Source of the DNA: Nitrospinota bacterium
GTDB lineage: Bacteria; Nitrospinota; Nitrospinia; UBA9942
Reading direction: 5' to 3'
Length of the DNA stretch: 22,944 bases
Assembly: GCA_016234205.1 (NCBI GenBank)
Contig: JACRGN010000218.1
Coordinates: 1-22,944, forward strand
Under the pieces are notes generated by a model that made no database searches, had not been told where the DNA came from, and saw only the letters and a list, made by a program, of their open reading frames with translations. Position 1 is the first letter of the stretch; every line of letters begins with the position of its first letter. This document shows positions 7,038 to 13,391 of the stretch, piece after piece. A program made the position numbers and the translations under genes.

Positions 7038-8474
7038 TTAATATTCAAATCTCTTTTTCCTCTTACTTGCAGAGGCAATCTTTATTTCCTTCCTATATTT
7101 TGTTATAGTCCTCCTCGCTATATTTATTCCCTTGTTTTTAAGATACTCCACAAGCTGCTGGTCTGTGAAGGGTTTTACCGCCGCTTCTCCCGCCACAGCC
7201 TCCCTTATCATATCTTTTACCCTTACAGAGGACATCATATCCCCGTTTGATGAATTTATTCCGCTGTGAAAGAAGAATTTTAACTCAAACATCCCCTGAG
7301 GTGTATATATATATTTATTAGTAGTAACCCTGCTTACCGTTGATTCATGCATGCCTATGTCTTCAGCAACATCTCTTAAGACAAGGGGTTTAAGATGGGC
7401 AAGCCCTTTATCAAGAAACTCCCTCTGGAATTTAACAATGCTCTTTGCCACCTTGTAAATAGTCTGTCTCCTCTGTTCAATGCTTTTTATAAACCATACC
7501 GCTGACCTGAATTTTTCCTCAACATATTCCTTTGCCTCGTTCTTATTCTTATTCTTTAATATCTCCTGATAACAGGGACTTACCTTAAGTCTTGGTATCC
7601 CTTCGTCATTGAGCATTACATGGTAATCATCTTCTGTCTTTACTACAACCACATCAGGCGTTACATACTGAATCTCAGCAGGGTTATACTTGTTGCCGGG
7701 ATTCGGGTTCAATTCCCTTATAATCTTTACCGCCTCAACAATGTCCTTTATAGATGCATTTATCTCTTTTGACAGCTTATGAAAGTTTTTCTCCTCCAAT
7801 ACATCTAAAAATCTTTCAATAAGGATTGCAGCCAACGAGCTAATCGGACCCTTATTTTTTATCTGCAGGCCAAGACACTCTTTAATGTCCCTTGCACCTA
7901 CCCCGGGAGGGTCAAAGGACTGGATAAGCCCGAGGACCTTTTCTACATCATCTGCCGTCGCATTTACACTCTGGGCGATCTCCTCAGCACTGCTCCTAAT
8001 GTATCCGTCATCGTCAATATTTCCAATAATAATGGTGCCTATATACCTATCCCTGTCATCCTCCGCTGAAAGGTTAAGCTGCCATGCCAGATACTCCCTC
8101 AGTGATGTCTTCTGTCTAAGAGTATTTTCAATTGGCGGTCTTTCAGGTGCATAATATCCCTCTGAAGGGAACTGTGGGTAAGAATTATCCTGAAAATATG
8201 TCTCCCAGTCAATATCTGTTTTATTTTCTTTTCCCTTATCCTTTGTGTATTCTATATCCGTAGTAGATTCAGCAGAACCATTGCTCTCAGAACTGACCTC
8301 CTTTATCTGCACAACCTCTTCTTCTTCAAGCAAGGGGTTTTCAGTCAGTTCCTGAGTAATCTGGTTGATTAAATCAAGCCGTGCGAGGGGCAGAAGCTTT
8401 ATTGCCTGCTGGAGCATTGGAGTCATCACCAGCTTATGTGTCTGCCTTAATGTTAATTTAGCTTCATTTGCCAT
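7038..8474 (-). CDS. rpoN: RNA polymerase sigma-54 factor
   Basis: Alternative sigma factor recognising -24/-12 promoters and needing an AAA+ activator to open DNA. The 478-aa length is typical. Region I is the Gln/Leu-rich N-terminus (LRQTHKLVMTPMLQQAIKLL) that contacts activators. An acidic linker (about 50-90) follows, then the core-binding domain (DPPGVGARDIKECL near residue 190), a helix-turn-helix segment (VAEDIGMHESTVSRV) and the RpoN box ARRTITKYRK (453-462) that reads the -24 element. The ATG at 8474 has no obvious Shine-Dalgarno. A long inverted repeat separates it from lptB upstream. The sigma-54-type promoter before lptC suggests possible autoregulation. Confidence 0.97.
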   Translation of the reverse strand: MANEAKLTLRQTHKLVMTPMLQQAIKLLPLARLDLINQITQELTENPLLEEEEVVQIKEVSSESNGSAESTTDIEYTKDKGKENKTDIDWETYFQDNSYPQFPSEGYYAPERPPIENTLRQKTSLREYLAWQLNLSAEDDRDRYIGTIIIGNIDDDGYIRSSAEEIAQSVNATADDVEKVLGLIQSFDPPGVGARDIKECLGLQIKNKGPISSLAAILIERFLDVLEEKNFHKLSKEINASIKDIVEAVKIIRELNPNPGNKYNPAEIQYVTPDVVVVKTEDDYHVMLNDEGIPRLKVSPCYQEILKNKNKNEAKEYVEEKFRSAVWFIKSIEQRRQTIYKVAKSIVKFQREFLDKGLAHLKPLVLRDVAEDIGMHESTVSRVTTNKYIYTPQGMFELKFFFHSGINSSNGDMMSSVRVKDMIREAVAGEAAVKPFTDQQLVEYLKNKGINIARRTITKYRKEIKIASASKRKKRFEY

Positions 8475-8492
8475 AATAACAAAAGAAAAAGA

Positions 8493-8599
8493 TTAAGGAG
8501 AAATGGAAAAATGGGAGAAGTGGAGAATATAACCGATTTTTAAAAAATAATTTTAAAGATTTTTTCTCCATTTCTTCTAACTTCTCCCTTTCTCCTTAA
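8493..8599. repeat. Long imperfect inverted repeat between lptB and rpoN
   Basis: An arm of about 35 bp starting TTAAGGAGAAATGG (8493-8527) is matched by its approximate reverse complement (8564-8599, ending CTTTCTCCTTAA), with an AT-rich loop of about 36 bp. The purine-rich arm contains several GGAGAA blocks. It may be a MITE-like or processing hairpin in the lptB-rpoN transcript. Its sequence differs from the CCACAGA family. Confidence 0.6.
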
Positions 8600-8606
8600 A
8601 TGTTTT

Positions 8607-9332
8607 CTATAGTGTAAAATTCTCTCCAAGATAAAATTTCCTTGCCTTTTCGCTCTTAGCTATCTCAGACGGATTGCCGCCGTCAATAATCTCACCTTCA
8701 TTTATTATATACGCCCTGTCCGTAATTTCCAATGTTTCTCTTACATTGTGGTCGGTTATCAATATCCCCATCCCTAATTTTTTTTTCAACTGCAATATAA
8801 TATTCTGAATATCCACTACTGCAATAGGGTCTATCCCCGCAAAAGGTTCATCCAGCAGTATAAAAGAGGGGGATGTCGCAAGTGTCCTGCATATCTCAAC
8901 CCGTCTCCTCTCGCCGCCTGAAAGTGCATATGCCTTTGTATCCTTTACATGGAGTATATTCAGTTCTTCCATGAGCATATCTGCCTTTTCCTGTCTTCCT
9001 CGCTTCGTCAGCTTAGTCGTCTCAAGAATTGCCAGGATATTCTCTTCTACAGTCAGCTTACGGAATACTGATGCCTCCTGGGGGAGATAGCCGATTCCCA
9101 GCCTCGCCCTCTGATACATGGGGAGATAGGTAATCTCTTTTTCGCCCAGGAATACATTTCCGCTTTCAGGCCTTGTCAGCCCTACAACCATATAGAATGT
9201 AGTTGTCTTCCCCGCCCCATTTGGACCCAAAAGCCCTACAACTTCACCCTTTTTAATCTCAACATTTACACTATTTACAACCTTCCTGCCCTTGAATGCC
9301 TTTACCAGTTCTACCGCTTTTAATACCTGCAA
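8607..9332 (-). CDS. lptB: LPS export ABC transporter ATPase LptB
   Basis: Cytoplasmic ATPase that, with LptFG and LptC, powers LPS extraction from the inner membrane; 241 aa is the family size. Motifs: Walker A GPNGAGKT (36-43), the LptB-type Q-loop region GYLPQEASVFRKLTVEENI (81-99), ABC signature LSGGERRR (137-144), Walker B FILLDEPFAGIDP (157-169), and H-loop His195 in TDHNVRET. The only sensible start is TTG at 9332, with GAGGGA about 8 bp upstream; no in-frame ATG precedes the conserved region. lptFG are not in the window, which is usual. It follows lptA by 20 bp. Confidence 0.96.
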   Translation of the reverse strand: MQVLKAVELVKAFKGRKVVNSVNVEIKKGEVVGLLGPNGAGKTTTFYMVVGLTRPESGNVFLGEKEITYLPMYQRARLGIGYLPQEASVFRKLTVEENILAILETTKLTKRGRQEKADMLMEELNILHVKDTKAYALSGGERRRVEICRTLATSPSFILLDEPFAGIDPIAVVDIQNIILQLKKKLGMGILITDHNVRETLEITDRAYIINEGEIIDGGNPSEIAKSEKARKFYLGENFTL

Positions 9333-9352
9333 TTTTTTTATCCCTCTTATCC

Positions 9353-9940
9353 CTATTTTTTCTCTTCAGGGAAAAGGGTTACCTCCACCTTCTTTTTTTC
9401 ATCACCATGAACAGTCACATTCTCTTCTTTTATATAATAGATAATTTCACTCCCCTCAATCAAATTATCCTTTTCCTTTAACTTCGGATTACCTCTTAAA
9501 ATGAGCTTCTGTTCTTCATCATAATATTCAGCTGTTGCCCCTGTAGCTGTCTTCAACCCTTTTTCTATTCTAACATCCCCTTCTGCAATTATCTTTATTA
9601 ATTTTTTTTTGTTCTTATCGCTATATACATCAAGCCTGTTTGCATATATGGTCATGTCCCCCTTTTTTGCAACCACATTCTCCATAAAGGATACAACATT
9701 TTTCCCGTTCTGAGTCTCCATCCTGCTGGATGTAATCTTGATAGGGGCATTCTCCTCTTTAATGCCCTCTTCCTCAGCATATGACTTAAGAGGCAGAAGA
9801 CATAAAACAGACAACAAAAAACAGAGGAAAAAAGACTTAATCAGCCGCAGATGAACGCAGATAAAATAAATTTGAATTTTGAATTTTTCAGTGTTCATCT
9901 GTGAAAATCTGTGGCTAATTTTTATAATACCTTTGCCCAC
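9353..9940 (-). CDS. lptA: LPS transport periplasmic protein LptA
   Basis: Periplasmic OstA-fold bridge protein that carries LPS between LptC and the outer-membrane LptD. The secreted part begins after a signal peptide (KSFFLCFLLSVLCLLPLKSYA, about residues 35-55) and shows repeated OstA-like strands (APIKITSSRMETQNGKNVVS, ATGATAEYYDEEQKLILRGN, NLIEGSEIIYY). The first 33 residues from the GTG at 9940 come from a CCACAGA-type repeat (9839-9918) and look unlike a signal peptide; FICVHLRL is a translation of the repeat arm. Candidate starts are this GTG (GGAG only 3 bp away), the ATG at 9898 (inside the repeat, no ribosome site), or a non-standard ATT at 9841 directly before the signal peptide. 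The start is uncertain; the core identity is not. Confidence 0.85.
   Translation of the reverse strand: MGKGIIKISHRFSQMNTEKFKIQIYFICVHLRLIKSFFLCFLLSVLCLLPLKSYAEEEGIKEENAPIKITSSRMETQNGKNVVSFMENVVAKKGDMTIYANRLDVYSDKNKKKLIKIIAEGDVRIEKGLKTATGATAEYYDEEQKLILRGNPKLKEKDNLIEGSEIIYYIKEENVTVHGDEKKKVEVTLFPEEKK
9839..9918. repeat. CCACAGA-type palindromic repeat inside the 5' end of lptA
   Basis: The left arm TCAGCCGCAGATGAACGCAG (9841-9860) pairs with a right arm at 9891-9918 (GTGTTCATCTGTG, then ATCTGTGGCTAA) around an AT-rich centre. It has the same arms as the copies at 6960-7028 and 20828-20904. It interrupts the normal junction between the lptC stop and the LptA signal peptide. Confidence 0.75.
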
Positions 9941-9955
9941 TGACTCCAGTTTTCA

Positions 9956-10510
9956 TTAGTTATACACTGCCTCTACTTTACTCTTTATCTTTATATCATG
10001 TGAATCTATATTTGAAACAAGCCCGCTGCCGGTAATTTTAAATCTCTCTCCCGTTATCTCTACAAAATCGTCTGTCTCCAATATCCTCTTTGATGCAACC
10101 CATGTAAGATTCTCTGTATTAAGTTTAACTCCGTCATCAGATTTTATAAAGACATCACCGTTCAATTCTATATTCTTATTTTCATTATTCACTATCCCTC
10201 TTTTTGAGCTTATAGTAACCGGCTTCCTATCTACAGGATAGAAGGTCGCCCTTATATCCTCCATATTTATTTTGTTTTCCGATTTGCTAAACTCTGCCCT
10301 CTTCGCAATCAGCTCCCATTCCTTCTGCCCGCCCTTCTTTTCAACCAGCCGAACCCTCCTCATGATGAGGTCTATACCCTTTTTTGCTATCTCTACAGGC
10401 ATGTAGCTTACATTTCTGGAACTGTTTGTAACCAGATAAAACACTGTGAGAGAGGCTACTGATAGTATAATAATAATTAGAAACCATCTTAAACTAATGA
10501 CCTTTTTCAC
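9956..10510 (-). CDS. lptC: LPS export protein LptC
   Basis: Bitopic inner-membrane protein receiving LPS from LptBFG and passing it to LptA. At 184 aa it shows one N-terminal membrane helix (about 8-27: RWFLIIIILSVASLTVFYLV) and a periplasmic OstA-like beta region (KEWELIAKRAEFSKSENKI, then VTISSKRGIVNNENKNIELN, LETDDFVEITGERFKITGSG). The start is GTG at 10510, with only a weak GAGA upstream. Position before lptA and lptB supports the call, since LptC sequences diverge strongly. It is the first gene of the minus-strand block and lies 18 nt downstream of the likely start site of a sigma-54-type promoter. Confidence 0.9.
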   Translation of the reverse strand: MKKVISLRWFLIIIILSVASLTVFYLVTNSSRNVSYMPVEIAKKGIDLIMRRVRLVEKKGGQKEWELIAKRAEFSKSENKINMEDIRATFYPVDRKPVTISSKRGIVNNENKNIELNGDVFIKSDDGVKLNTENLTWVASKRILETDDFVEITGERFKITGSGLVSNIDSHDIKIKSKVEAVYN

Positions 10511-10538
10511 ATATTCTCAAAAGAATTTTTTGTTATAC

Positions 10539-10553
10539 GCAAATATTGTGCCA
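10539..10553 (-). promoter_or_regulatory. Sigma-54-type -24/-12 promoter before lptC
   Basis: The minus strand reads TGGCACAATATTTGC: a complete TGGCAC -24 block and TTGC -12 block with exactly 10 nt between the invariant GG and GC. The expected transcription start is near 10528, about 18 nt before the lptC GTG. It would drive lptC-lptA-lptB-rpoN and the PTS genes. Confidence 0.55.
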
Positions 10554-10580
10554 CAGCAAATAATCGTTGTAAAGGGAAAA

Positions 10581-10605
10581 GAGTTATGACTCAGAATTAT
10601 AACTC
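10581..10605. promoter_or_regulatory. Inverted repeat between the divergent lptC and antitoxin promoters
   Basis: GAGTTAT (10581-10587) pairs with ATAACTC (10599-10605) across 11 bp. It lies about 65 bp upstream of the predicted lptC start, a plausible place for a sigma-54 activator site, and just upstream of the -35 of the toxin-antitoxin promoter, where it could also be an operator. Which role applies cannot be told from sequence. Confidence 0.4.
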
Positions 10606-10618
10606 ATAATAAATATCG

Positions 10619-10646
10619 TTTACCCTATTAAAACCTATGCTATAAT
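10619..10646 (+). promoter_or_regulatory. Sigma-70-like promoter of the toxin-antitoxin pair
   Basis: TTTACC (10619-10624) and a perfect TATAAT (10641-10646) are 16 bp apart. A strong ribosome site AGGAGG lies about 11 bases before the antitoxin ATG at 10672. Confidence 0.5.
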
Positions 10647-10671
10647 CTTCATCAACAGGAGGTAATATAGA

Positions 10672-10902
10672 ATGACAAAGACCATACATGCCATATACGA
10701 AGGTGGTGTATTTAAGCCTTTAGAACCTATTGATGGGATAATGGATAATACTGAAGTTGAAGTAACGGTTTCTGTTGAGAAGGAAGTTTCGCATCCTTTT
10801 TTAAAATTTGCTGGAATACTAAGTGAAGAAGAAGCAAACAGGATGATGAAGATAGTAGAAGATGAATTTGAAAGGGTAAATCCTGATGAATGGAAGGATT
10901 AG
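10672..10902 (+). CDS. DUF104 (AF2212-type) antitoxin
   Basis: A 76-aa protein starting MTKTIHAIYEGGVFKPLEPI, the typical opening of the DUF104/AF2212-like antitoxin family, followed by a short beta strand TEVEVTVSV and an acidic helical tail (LSEEEANRMMKIVEDEFERV) that would wrap around the toxin. It is expected to neutralise the PIN-domain RNase encoded next and to repress the shared promoter with it. The ATG has an AGGAGG ribosome site. The toxin gene overlaps its last 17 bases. It is the first gene of the plus-strand island. Confidence 0.88.
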   Translation: MTKTIHAIYEGGVFKPLEPIDGIMDNTEVEVTVSVEKEVSHPFLKFAGILSEEEANRMMKIVEDEFERVNPDEWKD

Positions 10903-11275
10903 CCTCGATACAAACATAGTAATAAGACTATTCAAGAATGATCCTCTCATCATTAAAAGACTGACGAACTTATCAGCCGTTTACCTTCCCACCCCTGTAA
11001 TAGCAGAACTTATCTTCACTGCCAGAAACTCATCCCGTCAAGAAGAAAATCTAAAAACATATAACGAATTTATTGACGCCTGCAAAGTCTTAAATATAAC
11101 AAGAGAAACAGCAAACCATTATAGTTTAATCCGATTAAAGCTAAAACAAAAAGGACGTCCTATTCCTGAAAATGACCTCTGGATTGCATCTATTTGTACA
11201 GAGCATAATCTGCCACTTGCTACAGGAGATGCCCATTTTGATAATATAGAAGGGTTAAAAGTTTTAAAGTGGTAG
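10886..11275 (+). CDS. PIN-domain toxin ribonuclease (VapC type)
   Basis: A 129-aa PIN domain with all the expected acidic residues: Asp8 in SLDTNIVI, Glu41 in PVIAELIF, Asp97 in PENDLWIAS, and Asp115/Asp119 in ATGDAHFDN. VapC toxins cleave tRNA or other RNAs through a Mg-dependent active site. The ATG at 10886 lies within the end of the antitoxin gene, so translation is probably coupled. It appears intact. Such pairs are common on mobile or accessory segments and fit the change of strand and content that begins here. Its RNA target cannot be predicted from the sequence. Confidence 0.92.
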   Translation: MNGRISLDTNIVIRLFKNDPLIIKRLTNLSAVYLPTPVIAELIFTARNSSRQEENLKTYNEFIDACKVLNITRETANHYSLIRLKLKQKGRPIPENDLWIASICTEHNLPLATGDAHFDNIEGLKVLKW

Positions 11276-11299
11276 TAGGGTTGCCAAAGGCATTAAAAT

Positions 11300-11416
11300 A
11301 TTTCCATTGGGATCGTTAGAGATACGGCAAACAGGGATTTTAAAAGATTAATGGAGTTAGACCTTATAGAACAAAGAGGCATAGGAAGGGCAACCCATTA
11401 TGTTCTAAATGAGTAA
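11300..11416 (+). pseudogene. Fragment of a winged-helix protein C-terminus
   Basis: Read in the frame ending at the TAA at 11414-11416, the DNA encodes about 38 residues including TANRDFKRLMELDLIEQRG and then RATHYVLNE. This is the recognition-helix and wing pattern seen at the C-terminus of Fic-type or AlbA/AAA_4-type proteins. No start codon with a ribosome site and no N-terminal domain is present, so it looks like a leftover of a deleted gene. It is the main content of the 260-bp gap between the toxin and the sigma-like gene. Confidence 0.55.
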
Positions 11417-11499
11417 GGATTTTCGTCAGATTTGTGTCATGATATCCAGATTTTTCATCAGATACACTTTATCTTCAGCAAGGTTCAATTAAAAGTTTA

Positions 11500-11526
11500 T
11501 GTCACAAATAAGAAAAATATGCTTAT
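11500..11526 (+). promoter_or_regulatory. Candidate special promoter A: TGTCACAAAT-N11-GCTTAT
   Basis: TGTCACAAAT (11500-11509) and GCTTAT (11521-11526) are 11 bp apart; the same two blocks with the same gap recur at 16759-16785. GCTTAT overlaps a TATAAT hexamer (11524-11529). Either would start transcription at or next to the ATG of the sigma-like gene at 11536, which has no ribosome site, so the transcript may be leaderless. Confidence 0.55.
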
Positions 11527-11535
11527 AATAAAACT

Positions 11536-12540
11536 ATGGAAGTTCAGTTTAACTCATTATCTGATGAAGAATTAGTAGAACTTATAAGGGAAAACAAGCC
11601 CCTTGCCTTTCATGAACTTATGAGAAGGTATAAGGACGCGATTTACTCAATTGCAGGAGCGTTTTTCACAGGTAAACAAAATATCGGCTGGGCATCTAAA
11701 GTAGAGGCTATAAAGGAAGGCGAAACTGGTCTTTCAATGGTTGTTTTGAACTATAATCCAGAAAAAGAAGTATTTTTTGAAAATTATGCGAAGGTTACAA
11801 TCAGAGGGTATATACTAAATTATATTAATAAAAATAAATCAATGGTTATTTCTCCTACCATACAAAAAAAAGTGAATATGGTAATTAAAGTGGCTTCAGA
11901 ATTAAAATCCTCAATTGATTATAATGAAGATGAAAGTCTCGTTGATTTTATCCAAAACAATAAAGATTCAATAATAGAGATTCTACACAAAAAGGATTCA
12001 GAGGTAATTTGGGATGGTTTTTGGGACGAGTGCTTACTCATCTTAAACATATATGAGAGTTCTTTAGACCAGACAAAAGAAGATGAAAATGGAAAAGAAA
12101 TTACGTTGCACGAGGTGATCCCCTCCAAAAATCCTTCACCACTCGAAGATATTGAACATAAAGAGGCACATGGGATTTTTAAGGATATCTATAAAAGAGG
12201 GATGTATAAAATAATAAATCAATACTCTCAAGATACAAGAAGTGCTATTCAAAAGAAGATTTTGGAGCGATATTATATCTATGGTGAAGAAGAAGAATCT
12301 CTTATTACTTCCTTAAATGACTTAGGATATAAGGGAGATACTCTCTTAAGGCAGTATAAAAGCCGCTTTAAACAGGAAATATGTGAGAATCATATGACTC
12401 TTATATATTCAATAATCACTGACTTAAATAACTATTTTGATTTTACTTACATTGGTTCAGAAGACCCTTTTTGCGAGGACTTCATGTATCTTTGTGATGC
12501 CATAAGAAATTTGGAACTACTTAAGGAGGTTGAATCATGA
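11536..12540 (+). CDS. Divergent sigma-70-like RNA polymerase sigma factor
   Basis: A 334-aa protein. Residues 9-44 (SDEELVELIRENKPLAFHEL onward) resemble sigma region 2.1. Residues 53-98 keep the region 2.2-2.4 pattern: KEGETGL, then NYNPEKEVFFENYAKVTIRG and YILNYI, matching the usual FDP-F-YA-IR-I spacing. VISPTIQKKVNMVIK (about 104-118) resembles the start of region 3. Residues about 235-285 (KILERYYIYGEEEESL, LNDLGYKGDTLLRQYKSRFK) look like a region 4 helix-turn-helix. A 100-residue acidic insert and a 50-residue C-terminal extension are atypical. It probably directs RNA polymerase to a few promoters; the shared upstream motif is the best candidate. The stop overlaps the next ATG (ATGA). 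No Shine-Dalgarno precedes the ATG, unlike its neighbours. Confidence 0.75.
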   Translation: MEVQFNSLSDEELVELIRENKPLAFHELMRRYKDAIYSIAGAFFTGKQNIGWASKVEAIKEGETGLSMVVLNYNPEKEVFFENYAKVTIRGYILNYINKNKSMVISPTIQKKVNMVIKVASELKSSIDYNEDESLVDFIQNNKDSIIEILHKKDSEVIWDGFWDECLLILNIYESSLDQTKEDENGKEITLHEVIPSKNPSPLEDIEHKEAHGIFKDIYKRGMYKIINQYSQDTRSAIQKKILERYYIYGEEEESLITSLNDLGYKGDTLLRQYKSRFKQEICENHMTLIYSIITDLNNYFDFTYIGSEDPFCEDFMYLCDAIRNLELLKEVES

Positions 12541-13391
12541 ATGGACAAAGCTTTAAGAACAATAGAAAATATGAGGAGTTTAGCAGAACTATAGTTACTA
12601 AGCTGAAAGAACTTAAGTCTATACGAAAGGAGAATGTCTCGGAATCAATTATGATTCTTCAAACAGGAGACGATGATGCCAGATGGATGGCTGCTGAAGT
12701 CTTGGGTGAAATTGGAGGGATGCAGGCTATAGATTCGTTGATTTCAGCCCTCAATACCGAATCGTTGCCTGATGTCAAACTTGCTATACTTGACGCTCTT
12801 TCTGGCTATACAGATGAAGAAAAGGTTTTAAATGCTATCCGTAGTATTGATAATGATAATTCACCTGCGGTTAGGGAAGAAGCCAAAGAAATTATCAATC
12901 AGACAAATATCTTCTGGCAGTTAGAAGATAAAACAATCGCTGAATCAGAGAGTATTGAACCAGAGCGTATTGTAAAAAAGGTAAGGAAACATCTCATTGA
13001 ATTAAGTCAAATAATCAGCGAACAGATTGCTGTCCTCACTCAAACACCGAATCTTGCTGGTGCGACTCTTAACAAAATGGGCGCAAGATTGCATATCCAT
13101 AGAGAGTCAATAGAATGTCCGGAATTAGCGGAATTTGGATACGAACCTTCATTGCTTTCCAAGACAGAACTTGATGGTGATACTTTGAAGGCAACCATTC
13201 AGGTTTTCAAAGGCAATAATCCTATTCCTATTCCTATTGACTTAATTTTTAAGGCTGGAGATATAGAAGAGATGCAAACACTTGGGAAAGAAAAGCAACG
13301 TGCTGAATTTGTCTTTAAATATAAAAAAGACCAACCATATGAAATATATATCTCCACCATAAAGGAGAAAGGGATTGAAACCGAAGGATGA
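12537..13391 (+). CDS. HEAT-repeat protein with beta-rich C-terminal domain
   Basis: 284 aa. Residues about 35-122 form two to three HEAT-type helical pairs (ARWMAAEVLGEIGGMQAIDS, VKLAILDALSGYTDEEKVLN, PAVREEAKEIINQ), a protein-interaction surface. A charged linker and a helix (145-168) follow. Residues about 205-275 are beta-rich (TLKATIQVFKGNNPIPIPID, RAEFVFKYKKDQPYEIYIS), resembling an immunoglobulin-like or carboxypeptidase-regulatory-like sandwich. No catalytic motif is visible. It sits between the sigma factor and the CHAT protease, overlapping both genes (ATGA at 12537; 17 bp at the 3' end), with AAGGAGGT 6 bp before the ATG. The inferred role is adaptor, anti-sigma factor or protease substrate. 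Confidence 0.7.
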   Translation: MNGQSFKNNRKYEEFSRTIVTKLKELKSIRKENVSESIMILQTGDDDARWMAAEVLGEIGGMQAIDSLISALNTESLPDVKLAILDALSGYTDEEKVLNAIRSIDNDNSPAVREEAKEIINQTNIFWQLEDKTIAESESIEPERIVKKVRKHLIELSQIISEQIAVLTQTPNLAGATLNKMGARLHIHRESIECPELAEFGYEPSLLSKTELDGDTLKATIQVFKGNNPIPIPIDLIFKAGDIEEMQTLGKEKQRAEFVFKYKKDQPYEIYISTIKEKGIETEG

